A DNA stretch of 64,000 bases from contig USGU01000013.1 in assembly GCA_900554415.1 (NCBI GenBank), forward strand, positions 1-64,000, in the 5' to 3' direction. Position numbers and translations under genes: made by a program. Position 1 is the first letter of the stretch. Each line of letters begins with the position of its first letter. The notes below the pieces were generated by a model. The model did not search any database. It was not told the origin of the DNA and saw only the letters and a program-made list of their open reading frames with translations. The DNA comes from an uncultured Lachnospiraceae bacterium. GTDB lineage: Bacteria > Bacillota > Clostridia > Lachnospirales > Lachnospiraceae. This document shows positions 1-9,382 of the stretch, piece after piece.

Positions 1-1399
1 CTTTCAGTACAACACCTTCTCCGCTGAATGTACGGAATCCTGTCATACCACACTGAGAAGAACCATTTGCAAATGTAGCCATCTCTTTAAGTTCGTCAGA
101 TGTCCATGTCTTTACAGTAGTCTGTGTTCCATCTTCTTCCTGTACAATAATGGAGAATGCAGGTGCTGTTCCAGTGTAATAAGTTACAGTTCCTTCTGCA
201 TCTTTATAGTTGTCAGCTTTTACAGTAACTTTGTAAATCTGTGACTGTGGATATGTAACAGTACTCCAACGTCCTTTAATTTCAATTGGATCATGACCTT
301 CCATTACATAGACAACTGGTTCTTCTGCTGTACGTGTAAAGTAAATACTGCTTCCACTTACAGTCAAAGCTGACTTATCCAATGTGATTTCCTTAGGTGC
401 ATATGGATATTCTAAACCATATGTATCTACTGGAGAACCATCAGATTCTACTGGAGTCAGTGTAACAGATGTAATATGCTCTGCGTAGTCAGCGGAAATA
501 CTCTTAAATGCAATACCTGCTCTTGAAGTATCGCCAGACTGACGAAGAGATGCTGTTCCATTTGCACATTCTGCAGGATCTAATAAATTGTCAGCATCAA
601 CAACTTCAAAGCTTGTTTCCAATGTTCCGTAGTAAATTCCTGTTCCTTTAATAGTAACAGTTGCAGTTCCAGCTTTATCGTTGTTCTGATAAGATACCGT
701 ATAATCAGTACCATTTTCCAGAGTTGTTCCGATATAAGTTACGACTGGTTCTGGAGTTGCTGTTGGATTCTCAGCAGTAATCATCTGGGAAGAAATTCTG
801 GCAACGCTTGTTGTTCCAGCCTGTTCCAGATTACCCTTTTCTACTTTTTCTACTTTTGTAACTTTGAATCCCCATTTTACACCAGACTTGTCTGATGTAA
901 GACGAATCTTAAATTCAGCAGTTGGTACAGCTATGGAAGCTCCTGCGAGTTCCTTTCCTGTATATTTACCAACTTCATTGTCATTTGTGTCAAGAACATA
1001 GATGAAATCATAGTTAGATTCTACCTCTGTCTGTTCGTCAAATGTAATGACAACACCATCTGCTGCATCTTCCTGAATATAGCTCCATGTGTTATCATAG
1101 TTGTTTTCATAATCATGAGCACTTTCAGGCAATGCCTGTTCTTCCTGACCATCATCTGCTGCAGTGTCATCTGCTTCTGGTACAACTGCATCATTTGTTT
1201 CTGCAGTTTCTTCTTCGACAACTTCTTCTGCATCTGTGGTCTGTGGCACATCTGTTTCATTTTCTTCAACAGCTGCGTCTGCCGTTACTGTCATATCGGT
1301 ATCAGGTTCTGCTGCAAAAGCAGTTGCTGATGTCAGACCAAATACCATTGTACATGTCAAAAGCCATGCCAATAGCCGCTTTGGAAATTTCTTCTTCAT
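1..1399 (-). CDS. Secreted multidomain surface protein, N-terminal 466 residues only (runs off left edge)
   Basis: The frame is open from ATG at 1399 to the window edge. A strong Shine-Dalgarno (AAGGAGGA, about 1408-1415) precedes the ATG. The N-terminus is a classical signal peptide (MKKKFPKRLLAWLLT, then a hydrophobic stretch ending near AFAA). An acidic, threonine-rich linker follows (about residues 30-85). Around residues 220-290 there is an Ig-like module with the phrase GTDYTVSYQNNDKAGTATV, common in clostridial surface proteins. From about residue 410 a new module starts (TWTSDELKEMATF, then FSGEGVVLK at the edge). It resembles the modules of the lipoprotein at 9383-11599, which I compare to the sulfite-oxidase (molybdopterin-binding) fold. 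It is the last gene of the transport operon, 76 bp after the FecE-like ATPase with no terminator between. It is probably exported; its cell-wall anchor, if any, is outside the window. Ligand unknown. Confidence 0.8.
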   Translation of the reverse strand, partial: MKKKFPKRLLAWLLTCTMVFGLTSATAFAAEPDTDMTVTADAAVEENETDVPQTTDAEEVVEEETAETNDAVVPEADDTAADDGQEEQALPESAHDYENNYDNTWSYIQEDAADGVVITFDEQTEVESNYDFIYVLDTNDNEVGKYTGKELAGASIAVPTAEFKIRLTSDKSGVKWGFKVTKVEKVEKGNLEQAGTTSVARISSQMITAENPTATPEPVVTYIGTTLENGTDYTVSYQNNDKAGTATVTIKGTGIYYGTLETSFEVVDADNLLDPAECANGTASLRQSGDTSRAGIAFKSISADYAEHITSVTLTPVESDGSPVDTYGLEYPYAPKEITLDKSALTVSGSSIYFTRTAEEPVVYVMEGHDPIEIKGRWSTVTYPQSQIYKVTVKADNYKDAEGTVTYYTGTAPAFSIIVQEEDGTQTTVKTWTSDELKEMATFANGSSQCGMTGFRTFSGEGVVLK

Positions 1400-1475
1400 T
1401 TCCTTTTCCTCCTTCATTTTTTCTATAGCCAGTCATATAGATATGCTCTCTTTCCCATATGACGCACTACCAATC

Positions 1476-2264
1476 TTATAATTCCGGCAATACACTTGTC
1501 ATCCATTCTCCTTTGCGGTTCTGGATTCTGTGAATGGATGCTTCCAGCCCATAAACCGCTCTTAACAGGTCTTCTGTTATGACTTCTGATGCCGGTCCTG
1601 CCTTATATTTTCCATCTCCGGCTACTGCCAGTACATCCCGGTCTGCTAATAGCACCTGCTCCGGGTTGTGGGAAGTAAGACAGATTCCTTTTCCTTCATC
1701 CACCAGTTTACGGATTTCTTTCAGAACTCTGACCTGATTGCCAAAGTCCAGGCTGGAAGCCGGCTCATCCATCAGCAGATAATCTGTCTGCTGGGCCAGT
1801 GCCCTTGCAATGAGCACTAATTGCCGTTCGCCTCCACTGATCTGTGTATATATTTCATCCTGCAGATGAGAAATGCCCATTTTTTCCAGCATTTCCTCTG
1901 CAATCTTGTAATCTTCTTTTGATGGAGTTCCCACATCTGAGACATGAGCTCCTCTCCCCATTAATACCACATCAAATACACGATATGGAAATGGCGGATT
2001 GTGGTACTGTGGCACGTATGCTATCTTCTTCGCCAGATTCTTTGCGCTCATTTCTGTCAGATTCTCTCCATCTATCAAAATCTGCCCTCCAAGTAAAGGA
2101 AGAAGGCCCAACATAGTGCGGTATAAAGTGGTTTTTCCTACTCCATTAGAACCCAGCACACAAAGAAGCTGTCCTTTTTCAAAGGTAAAACTCAAATGAT
2201 GCAACACCTCTTTTGCAGTTCTTCCCTGCCTGTATCCGAGCGTTGCGTCTTTTACTTCAATCAT
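1476..2264 (-). CDS. FecE/BtuD-type ABC transporter ATP-binding protein
   Basis: This is the cytoplasmic ATPase of a metal-chelate, heme or corrinoid importer (262 residues, normal for the family). Visible motifs are Walker A GSNGVGKTT (about residue 38), the signature ISGGERQ, Walker B YLLMDEPAS and the switch histidine in LTSHNP. Its start shares one base with the stop of the FecB-like gene at 2264, so it is translationally coupled to the binding protein and follows the FecD-like permease. Together the three genes form one complete importer. The substrate cannot be read from this subunit. Confidence 0.9.
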   Translation of the reverse strand: MIEVKDATLGYRQGRTAKEVLHHLSFTFEKGQLLCVLGSNGVGKTTLYRTMLGLLPLLGGQILIDGENLTEMSAKNLAKKIAYVPQYHNPPFPYRVFDVVLMGRGAHVSDVGTPSKEDYKIAEEMLEKMGISHLQDEIYTQISGGERQLVLIARALAQQTDYLLMDEPASSLDFGNQVRVLKEIRKLVDEGKGICLTSHNPEQVLLADRDVLAVAGDGKYKAGPASEVITEDLLRAVYGLEASIHRIQNRKGEWMTSVLPEL

Positions 2265-3703
2265 TAAGGCGCCTCCCTGTTCAGAATCTTCTCTGCCTGT
2301 TCTCTGGTAAGCAGATAATCATAGAAAGCCTGATAAAAATCCTGTACTTCCTGAGCCATATCCAAATCTTCGAATTTATCCGGATGTAATGTTTTTGCCA
2401 TGTTCATCACAAGTAAAACTTTCTGTAATCCCATATCCCAATAGAACACACCTGATGGAACCAGATAAACCGCATCGTTCTCTACGGCTGCAAGCTGTGC
2501 ATACTGTGTGGAGGACAGCATATCCTGTCGTACTCTCTCCACTGTATCACCACCGTTAATCCCGCCGTGGTCGATAAATACCACATCTGGATTCCATTCC
2601 ATTAACTGTTCATAATCAATCTGGGTTCTGCTTCCAGCTCCCAGATCTTCGGACACACAGATTCCTCCGGCTGCCCGTATCACTTCCGGCATATCCGAAT
2701 ATGCACCATAGGTTGTAAGAATATCCATTCCTGCATAATACACTTTCGGTCTTTCGGAATCTTCCAGTTTATCTGTTACCGCGCGGATCATTTCTATCTT
2801 CTGCGAGTAGTATTGTCCATAAGCTCTTGCTTTTGCCACCGCATCTTCATTGATGGTCTTTGCATAGGCCATAAGCTGCTGCGGCGTATCTTCCAGAGTT
2901 TTCGCACTCTTTCCTGCAAGATAAGCCACTCCTGCCTCTGAAAGCTGCTTTTCCTCACTCGGTCTTGGAAAGGAATATACCATATCAGGACTATAGGTCA
3001 TCAATTCTTCAAAATTAACTGCTGTATGTACATTGTCCAGATACGGAACGGAAGTAATTTTAGGGAAGACTTCTTCTGCCCAAGGGAAGTTATCCGTCTG
3101 TACATCTGCTCTTACCACAATACGGTCTTCTACACCAAGTACTTTCAGCATTTCATAGGATGGACCATATACCGCAGCAATACGCTGTGGGTCTGTCATC
3201 TCCGTACTTTCTGCAGATGACGATGTTCCAGAAGCAGAACCGCTGCTTCCTGCCAGTACTTCTACTTTTCCCTGTAATACCTTACCTGTCATAGTAAGTC
3301 CCTGTACGCTTTCCAACGCCGGAATCTGTTCTACACTTCCTGCTTCTCTTTCACGCACAACCAGGACTCCATTTTCATGAGAAACCACATCCCATACATC
3401 ATCGGCACGTTCAATTGCCTCTGCCAGTTTGTCACAAACCTCATCTTCGGATGCTCCTACATAAAAGCTGACCGGCTGATAAGCACAGGTCCCACATGGA
3501 TTGGACGATTCATCCTGATAGACATTCATTTCATATCCCAGATATGAAATGACGCCACTTTCTTCTGCTTCTCCACTAATATCAATTTCATATTCTACTT
3601 TTTTAGCGGAACAGCCGGTTAATAATAATGCCAGCACACATCCCAAAAGAAAAATTTCGATTTTTTTCATTTTATCTGCAGTCGTCTTATTTGCAGTTAT
3701 CAC
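2264..3703 (-). CDS. FecB-like substrate-binding lipoprotein with an extra N-terminal domain
   Basis: This is the extracellular receptor for the FecCD-type importer. The C-terminal part (about residues 170-460) is a periplasmic-binding fold of the metal-chelate family (RIAAVYGPSYEMLKVLGVED, then NPDVVFIDHGG and AVYLVPSGVFYWDMG). The start is probably a GTG at 3703 overlapping the permease stop, with GGGGAT upstream. An ATG at 3670 (MKKIEIF) begins exactly at the lipoprotein signal and is the alternative. The lipobox is LLLTGC. About 130 residues unusual for the family sit between the lipid anchor and the binding fold, including the motif NPCGTCAYQP and a small alpha/beta-looking segment, followed by a serine-rich linker. 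The total of 479 residues is long compared with the usual 300-350. Bound ligand unknown; heme, corrinoid or an iron chelate are the usual choices. Confidence 0.85.
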   Translation of the reverse strand: MITANKTTADKMKKIEIFLLGCVLALLLTGCSAKKVEYEIDISGEAEESGVISYLGYEMNVYQDESSNPCGTCAYQPVSFYVGASEDEVCDKLAEAIERADDVWDVVSHENGVLVVREREAGSVEQIPALESVQGLTMTGKVLQGKVEVLAGSSGSASGTSSSAESTEMTDPQRIAAVYGPSYEMLKVLGVEDRIVVRADVQTDNFPWAEEVFPKITSVPYLDNVHTAVNFEELMTYSPDMVYSFPRPSEEKQLSEAGVAYLAGKSAKTLEDTPQQLMAYAKTINEDAVAKARAYGQYYSQKIEMIRAVTDKLEDSERPKVYYAGMDILTTYGAYSDMPEVIRAAGGICVSEDLGAGSRTQIDYEQLMEWNPDVVFIDHGGINGGDTVERVRQDMLSSTQYAQLAAVENDAVYLVPSGVFYWDMGLQKVLLVMNMAKTLHPDKFEDLDMAQEVQDFYQAFYDYLLTREQAEKILNREAP

Positions 3704-4737
3704 ATAAATCCCCGCTTTCCTCTTGATAATAACAGCAAGAATACCGGTGCTCCCAAAATCGCAGTCAAAATTCCAATCGGAATTTCCTGCGCCATAAGAG
3801 AGCGTGAAATATCATCTACTAAAAGTGTAAATATCGCTCCAAGTACAGCTGCACACGGCAGAAGCCTACGATAGTCTGCGCCCACCATCATTCTTGCAAA
3901 ATGCGGAACAATCAAGCCAACCCAGCCTATCATTCCCCCTACGGATACAGCCCCGGCAGTCATCAGTGTGGCACATCCGATAATCAATAACTGAAACCGT
4001 TCAATCTGGATACCCATGGTTTTTGCTTCATCTTCCCCAAAGGACATGAGATTGATTTTCCACCGTACAAGAAGCAATGGAAGCCCGCCTATTAATATCG
4101 GAAAAATCAAAAACTTTACCTGGGAAGCGGTTACATAATTCAGACCTCCCATCAGCCAGAAAGTAATAGACGGAAGCGTATCATACGGATCTGCCACCAC
4201 CTTGATAATAGAAATAAATGCCTGAAACAAAGAACCCGTCACAATTCCACAAAGAACCAGCAAAATCCTGCTGTTGTCCACCTTTCCTCCAACAATGTGG
4301 CTGACTGCTATGGTTCCAATTACTGCAATCACACCGGAAATAAATGCCATGACCGTAACCATTCCCGTATTCACTCCGAGCAAAAATCCAAGTGCTGCGC
4401 CAAAACCGGCTCCTGCTGACGCACCGAGTAAATCAGGGGATACCATCGGATTGCGGAAAATTCCCTGATAGGATGCTCCTGCTACGGAAAGCGCACACCC
4501 AATCAAAGCTCCTGCACACACTCTCGGAAACCTGGATGTCCAGAATACTGTGGCGGCACCTTCATTTTCAAAAATATCAGATGTCAATTTTGCCCCAAGC
4601 ATCCTGAAAACTTCAGCAGGTGCTATCTGATAACGTCCTACACATAAGGACAACAAAAATACTATTATAAGCAGAGGAATCAAAATTATTAAATACAACT
4701 TATCATTTTTCTTCTTCATGTTCGTCTTTGTATCCAT
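3700..4737 (-). CDS. FecCD-family ABC transporter permease
   Basis: This 345-residue polytopic membrane protein is the permease of the metal-chelate importer. Family signatures are visible: RFPRVCAGALIGCALSVAGA, YQGIFRNPMVSPDLLGAS, and GGMIGWVGLIVPHFARMM with a DDISR-type C-terminal segment, all typical of BtuC/FecD proteins. It is a single permease gene and so probably acts as a homodimer. It lies between the large ABC permease (9 bp upstream) and the FecB-like gene, with which it overlaps by 4 bp. An internal ATG at 4719 (MKKKNDK) is a possible alternative start. Confidence 0.92.
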   Translation of the reverse strand: MDTKTNMKKKNDKLYLIILIPLLIIVFLLSLCVGRYQIAPAEVFRMLGAKLTSDIFENEGAATVFWTSRFPRVCAGALIGCALSVAGASYQGIFRNPMVSPDLLGASAGAGFGAALGFLLGVNTGMVTVMAFISGVIAVIGTIAVSHIVGGKVDNSRILLVLCGIVTGSLFQAFISIIKVVADPYDTLPSITFWLMGGLNYVTASQVKFLIFPILIGGLPLLLVRWKINLMSFGEDEAKTMGIQIERFQLLIIGCATLMTAGAVSVGGMIGWVGLIVPHFARMMVGADYRRLLPCAAVLGAIFTLLVDDISRSLMAQEIPIGILTAILGAPVFLLLLSRGKRGFM

Positions 4738-4745
4738 CTCTTCTC

Positions 4746-6980
4746 TTATTCCCCTTCACCGGAAGAACGTTTTAAGAAATCCGGTGCTTCCGAATATGGG
4801 ATAAACTGATATACCCACATATCACTGTTCTTCACTTTCACTGCCGCAAGATACCCTCCCCGGCTCATGAAATAATTATTGTGCATAACCTTACGTAAAG
4901 TATTAATTCTCTTGTCACTGGTAATGGTTATCTGCTTTCCAAAATCCTTCTGGACAATGAATTCATTTTCTGACTCTGCTTTATATGCCATAAAATACAT
5001 AGAAAATGGTTCTTTCAGTCCATTTACACTGGCATACGGATTAAACTCCTGCACTACCACTGATTCAATCTCCGGCTTTGTATCTGTCAAATCGGCAAAA
5101 CCATATTTTTCAAGAACCTGCATGGTATTCGTAAATTCATCTGTAATAAATACAAAGGCATTATCCAGATGATATGAGTAATACTGCAAATCATATTCTG
5201 TGTTCTGTGTAAACATCAAAACTGCTTTTGCAGTTTTATCGGCAAAATATCTGTCTTCGAAAGACTGGTTTGTAATGTCATCCGCCATAGCCTGTAACAG
5301 CTCTTCACGCACAGTATCACTCAAGGATAATTCCCAGGTATTCTGATATAAACTGTCTGTCAGATATACAGAACCCTTCCGGTAAGCTTCATTTGCCCAG
5401 ATTACACTGTTTTCATCACTTAAGGTATCCGTAAACAACATCTTCTGCTTATCCTTAATTTTCGTCTGGTCTTCCAGGGACAGCAGATTCTCCAGCTGAG
5501 TCATAGACGCTCTGTCATAGTACCAGATGTATTCTTTTCCATTTTTATCTGTATAAGAAAATTCCACATCATACGGAACAACCGTATTTGAAAAATCATC
5601 TTCATCTAATTTCATTTCCTTGCGACCTGATGTCACAAAATCTTTCTGAGCCTCTGCCACTGCCTGAATAGCATCAGCATCTTCAAGAGAAAGCCGGCTC
5701 ACTACGTAATAACCTCTGCTGCTGCTTCCGGCTCCTGTCGTATACAGATAATCCGGAGAACCAACAAAAGACACCTCCGCTTTTGTAAACTCATCGGATT
5801 TATTTAATATCTGTTTGCAGTGCACCGGACACCAGAATACAAATACCAGGCAAATGGCAGCGGCAATGATGGTTTGTCCTACGAAAGACCCTATTACCCG
5901 TTTGCGGTTTAAATCATAAGCAAACAAAGACTTTCTCCAGAACAAATGGAGCACTCCCATCATGCCAAAACCAAACAGAATTCCAAGAGTCACACTGAAT
6001 TTGCCAAGGAAATAGATGGTTAATGCAAACGAAAGTAAAGCCGTAAGTCCTATAATAATTTCTGATAAAACCGGATTCGTTCCCGAAATTCCTGCTGATT
6101 CTGCCTTTCTGATCCGGAATAAATAATAGGAGAATGCGAGAAGCAAAATCACCATAATCGTCCAGCCGATAACCGCAGCAGGTTTCAGTGCTTCCGGAAC
6201 CGGATTGTCATTTGGTCTTACAAAAATATAATGTGTCTTTAATTCATTCCAAAAGAACATAATTGGATTTGCCCAGGCAAACTTTTGCAGAAGGTTTTCT
6301 CCAATCTGTCCGTTTCCAAGCCAGTTATCAACTCCCCATGCATTTCCCCAGAAAAACTGTTTTGCAAGGAGATTCACTCCATAAAACAACATTTCCGGTG
6401 CGCATAATATACCAATTGCATAAATAACTGCTTCTGCCACGGTACCTGCAAGCATACAAGAAATAACCGCTGCGCCAAAACCTGTCAGTGCGATCACGCA
6501 CAGACCCCATATCAGATAAAGACAGTCTCTTACCTGACACATGTAGCTTCCCACTGCCATGCGGTTTAACCACAGCGACAGGAGCATTGGAATTGCAAGA
6601 CTGAATATACAAATCATACATCCCATCAGTGCTCTATTAAGAAACAGTTTTCCCCTGGTCAGCATCAGTGACAGATACATCGTTGTGTCACGTTTATTTA
6701 ATAAAAACCGGAATAATTCAATTCCGCAGATTACTCCCATTGCCAGCGCCAGTATCAGTATTGGAACCAGTACACTTCCGTGAAAGAAACGGTACTTTAC
6801 CTGATCATGTGTATAATCCACGCTGAACATGGAATCTCCCGGAAGTCCCACTGTTGAAAATGGAATCAATACCATAAAGAGAATGAAAAACAGTATCTGC
6901 ATCCAGTAATTATTTTTGATTACATATAGAAAATCATGCCTGATTTCTGTCAGCTCTGAACACTTTTTCCCAGTCCACAT
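4746..6980 (-). CDS. ABC-2-like exporter permease with large C-terminal extracytoplasmic domain
   Basis: This 744-residue membrane protein is the likely partner of the ATPase at 6934-7845. The first 400 residues contain roughly ten hydrophobic segments (for example WMQILFFILFMVLIPF and ITVLLLLAFSYYLF-like stretches). The last 320 residues are hydrophilic (VSFVGSPDYLYTTGAGSSSR onward) and should face outside or sense a ligand. Genes of the YtrBCEF type, where an ATPase with a GntR regulator sits beside large permeases, have a similar look, but no regulator is seen here. The start at 6980 overlaps the ATPase by 47 bp with only a weak ribosome site (AGGAATG), suggesting coupling; a slightly later start is possible. 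Transported substrate unknown. Confidence 0.75.
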   Translation of the reverse strand: MWTGKKCSELTEIRHDFLYVIKNNYWMQILFFILFMVLIPFSTVGLPGDSMFSVDYTHDQVKYRFFHGSVLVPILILALAMGVICGIELFRFLLNKRDTTMYLSLMLTRGKLFLNRALMGCMICIFSLAIPMLLSLWLNRMAVGSYMCQVRDCLYLIWGLCVIALTGFGAAVISCMLAGTVAEAVIYAIGILCAPEMLFYGVNLLAKQFFWGNAWGVDNWLGNGQIGENLLQKFAWANPIMFFWNELKTHYIFVRPNDNPVPEALKPAAVIGWTIMVILLLAFSYYLFRIRKAESAGISGTNPVLSEIIIGLTALLSFALTIYFLGKFSVTLGILFGFGMMGVLHLFWRKSLFAYDLNRKRVIGSFVGQTIIAAAICLVFVFWCPVHCKQILNKSDEFTKAEVSFVGSPDYLYTTGAGSSSRGYYVVSRLSLEDADAIQAVAEAQKDFVTSGRKEMKLDEDDFSNTVVPYDVEFSYTDKNGKEYIWYYDRASMTQLENLLSLEDQTKIKDKQKMLFTDTLSDENSVIWANEAYRKGSVYLTDSLYQNTWELSLSDTVREELLQAMADDITNQSFEDRYFADKTAKAVLMFTQNTEYDLQYYSYHLDNAFVFITDEFTNTMQVLEKYGFADLTDTKPEIESVVVQEFNPYASVNGLKEPFSMYFMAYKAESENEFIVQKDFGKQITITSDKRINTLRKVMHNNYFMSRGGYLAAVKVKNSDMWVYQFIPYSEAPDFLKRSSGEGE

Positions 6981-7845
6981 GTTTCACATTCCTCTCTACT
7001 TCGAAAAATTCTTCCAGTCGAATCGGCCGAACCTGTATATTTGATACATTCATTTGTTCTAATAATTCAAATGCCTGCTCTTTTGTTCCTTTTATGATAC
7101 AGCTCCATCCGCTCTCCTCCGGTTCCAGATGAATCAGCCTCGCACAGGCACGTATCTGTTCTTCCTCCTCTGTCTGAAAACCGCATCTTTGATATTGCTG
7201 ACGCATATAAGTTGTTGTATTGTCAAAAATCAACTCGCCATTATTGAGCATTCCAATGCAGTCTGCCAAGTCTTCCAACTCCTGTAGATTATGGGAAGAT
7301 ATTAAAATCATTGCATTCCGGATTTTCACATAACCACGAATCATTTCTTTCATCAGACAGCGCATAGAATAATCCAATCCATCAAACGCTTCATCCAGAA
7401 ACAACGTGGTAACACCCGTCGAAAACGCCAGAATCAATCCAGCCTGACGCTGCATCCCTTTGGAAAAACTGCTGATTCTGATATCCTTCGGAATTCCAAA
7501 TACCTGTAACAATTGCTGATATACCTCATCACTCCAGGTGTGGTAATATCCCCGATAGAATTTCCGCATATCTTCCAATGTTGCCTGCGGAAAGAACGTT
7601 ACTTCTTCTGTCATAAGAAAGCATTTTTTCTTCACTGCCGGATTTTCATAAGCAATCTCTCCGTCATTCTTTATACATCCTTTGTCCGGCCGGTATATTC
7701 CACTGACGATTTTCAAGAGTGTTGTTTTACCCACACCGTTGTATCCAATCAGTCCATATACCTGCCCCGGCTGCACGGAAAAACTCACATCATTCAGTAC
7801 CGGTTTCCTGCCAAAGGATTTGGTCACGTGTTCTACTTCAATCAT
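6934..7845 (-). CDS. YtrB-like ABC transporter ATP-binding protein
   Basis: This 303-residue ATPase has Walker A GYNGVGKTT, a variant signature SSFSKGMQRQ (no LSGGQ), Walker B TTLFLDEAFDGLD and a switch histidine in ISSHNLQELEDLAD. The SKGM-type signature is characteristic of the CcmA/YtrB group that drives ABC-2 type permeases. About 80 residues after the nucleotide-binding core form a C-terminal extension (ACARLIHLEPEESGW onward), as in that group. It starts 2 bp after the upstream surface-protein gene and overlaps the permease gene, so it is read as the ATPase for that permease. Confidence 0.88.
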   Translation of the reverse strand: MIEVEHVTKSFGRKPVLNDVSFSVQPGQVYGLIGYNGVGKTTLLKIVSGIYRPDKGCIKNDGEIAYENPAVKKKCFLMTEEVTFFPQATLEDMRKFYRGYYHTWSDEVYQQLLQVFGIPKDIRISSFSKGMQRQAGLILAFSTGVTTLFLDEAFDGLDYSMRCLMKEMIRGYVKIRNAMILISSHNLQELEDLADCIGMLNNGELIFDNTTTYMRQQYQRCGFQTEEEEQIRACARLIHLEPEESGWSCIIKGTKEQAFELLEQMNVSNIQVRPIRLEEFFEVERNVKHVDWEKVFRADRNQA

Positions 7846-7847
7846 GA

Positions 7848-9362
7848 TTACTCTGCCTCGTTATTTTCTACCTTGTTTTCCTCTGACAGCTCTGTTTCAT
7901 TGACTACTTCTTCTGTGTTTTCTTCTTTCAAAGTATCTTCTTCCGTAGTCTCTTTCTGAGCCTTCTCTTCTTTTACTGGATTTTCTGAAGCATTTTCTGC
8001 TTTTCTATTCTTTGCCTGTTTTGAGAAAAGGAACAAGTAAATTCCTGCTGCAAGTGCAATAAGGATAGCAGCAACAATATAAATCATAGACGAATTTGAT
8101 AAAGCTGCTTCTGTCTCATTCTCAGCTTCATTTGAAGTTACTACCACTTCATCTTTCGCAGAAATTTCTTTATCACTTAACACACAGTCGAAGCATTCTT
8201 CTAATTCGATGGTAACATATCCGTTTTCAACCACTAATTCTTTTGCAAGCTCTTCTGCTGAATCCTTTTTACTGTCATAATGATATAAATACCATTTGCT
8301 TCCATTTTGCATATCCTCTGGCACTTTGATGAATACTTTTGCTTTTCCGGGAAGTTTTCCATCGTGTGCAAAGCGCAAATACAATGCCTGGACATTACGG
8401 AATATTTTACATCCGTCAAATGCAGTCTTGCTGGATGTCACTGAAAAATCCATATCAAATACAGACTTTACATCCGTTCCCAAAAACTCCCACGCATATA
8501 CAATATTACCCGCATCATCTTTTTCCTGAAAATCAACATACTCTTTTTCTTTTCCCTGAATAGCTTCCAGATATTCAGAACCCATTTTTCCGTCTTTAAT
8601 CGGAACAAATGTAATGGTTCCTTTGTCACTTTCTACCACAGTTACACCATCTGCGTTTTCTTCTTCTATCAATTCTTCTGTTATTTCTTCCGTAGTTGTA
8701 TCTCCACCTACCTGACTTGCTGTAGCCGACTTATCTGTGCTGTTATTATTTTTTCCGGTTGAACCCGAACTGGATGTCGTATGATTTTCATTCGTTGTAG
8801 TGTTATTTCCAGCGGATGTATTGCTTCCACTGGAACTACTATTGTTTCCACCAGACGTATTGTTATCTCCAGAAGACGGTTTCTTACTTACATTTACCGT
8901 AACCGAGGTAGTTCCACTACTGAACTGGCGGAGAGATGCCGTCAGTGTGATAACCGCAGTTCCTTCCGAAACACCATGTACAGTCAATGTTCCACTGCTG
9001 TAGCTTGCTGTAGCCACAGAGGTATTACTTGATGAAACCGATACGCTTGTATGATATGTCTGATAAGTTTTTCCATTACAGGTACACTGTCCGTTTGCAT
9101 CCAGACATTCTTTTTCCCCACATATCTGTGGACATTCTGCCATACCACATCCCGGCAGCTGCGAATCACTTGCAGGGGTAAGGGATACACTAACCGAAGT
9201 ATTACTTCCAGCTTCCACCGAAACACTTTCCTTTCCCACGCTGACTCCGACTGTTCCACGGTTAAAGTAAGCCTGTACTGTAGAATTTCCCACACCAGTT
9301 ACACTCATTGTACCTACTACAGCTGCTGCTATAATTCCTGCCCATCTTTTTTTATTCATCAT
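7848..9362 (-). CDS. Membrane-anchored surface protein with Ig-like (Big2-type) domain and cysteine cluster
   Basis: The 504-residue protein has a signal peptide (MMNKKRWAGIIAAAVVGTMS) and an Ig-like bacterial domain at about residues 30-155 (SSNTSVATASYSSGTLTVHG, EGTAVITLTA). Inside this domain lies an insert with six cysteines (CGMAECPQICGEKEC, then CTC). An Asn/Ser/Gly-rich linker (about 155-215) and a second globular part (about 235-400, with a Cys pair near ECFDCVLSD) follow. One C-terminal membrane span (YIVAAILIALAAGIYLFLF) and a Glu-rich cytoplasmic tail end the protein. There is no LPXTG motif, so anchoring is by the membrane helix. It lies between the lipoprotein and the ATPase genes and is probably an accessory receptor of the same transport operon. 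The cysteine cluster could bind a metal or be disulfide-bonded; neither is shown by sequence alone. Confidence 0.78.
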   Translation of the reverse strand: MMNKKRWAGIIAAAVVGTMSVTGVGNSTVQAYFNRGTVGVSVGKESVSVEAGSNTSVSVSLTPASDSQLPGCGMAECPQICGEKECLDANGQCTCNGKTYQTYHTSVSVSSSNTSVATASYSSGTLTVHGVSEGTAVITLTASLRQFSSGTTSVTVNVSKKPSSGDNNTSGGNNSSSSGSNTSAGNNTTTNENHTTSSSGSTGKNNNSTDKSATASQVGGDTTTEEITEELIEEENADGVTVVESDKGTITFVPIKDGKMGSEYLEAIQGKEKEYVDFQEKDDAGNIVYAWEFLGTDVKSVFDMDFSVTSSKTAFDGCKIFRNVQALYLRFAHDGKLPGKAKVFIKVPEDMQNGSKWYLYHYDSKKDSAEELAKELVVENGYVTIELEECFDCVLSDKEISAKDEVVVTSNEAENETEAALSNSSMIYIVAAILIALAAGIYLFLFSKQAKNRKAENASENPVKEEKAQKETTEEDTLKEENTEEVVNETELSEENKVENNEAE

Positions 9363-9382
9363 TCTAATTCTCCCGTTCTTTC

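Noticed and set aside
1021..1481. Short overlapping reading frames opposite the surface-protein gene
   Set aside because: They mirror the low-complexity codons of the real minus-strand gene, have no ribosome sites and show no protein-like composition.
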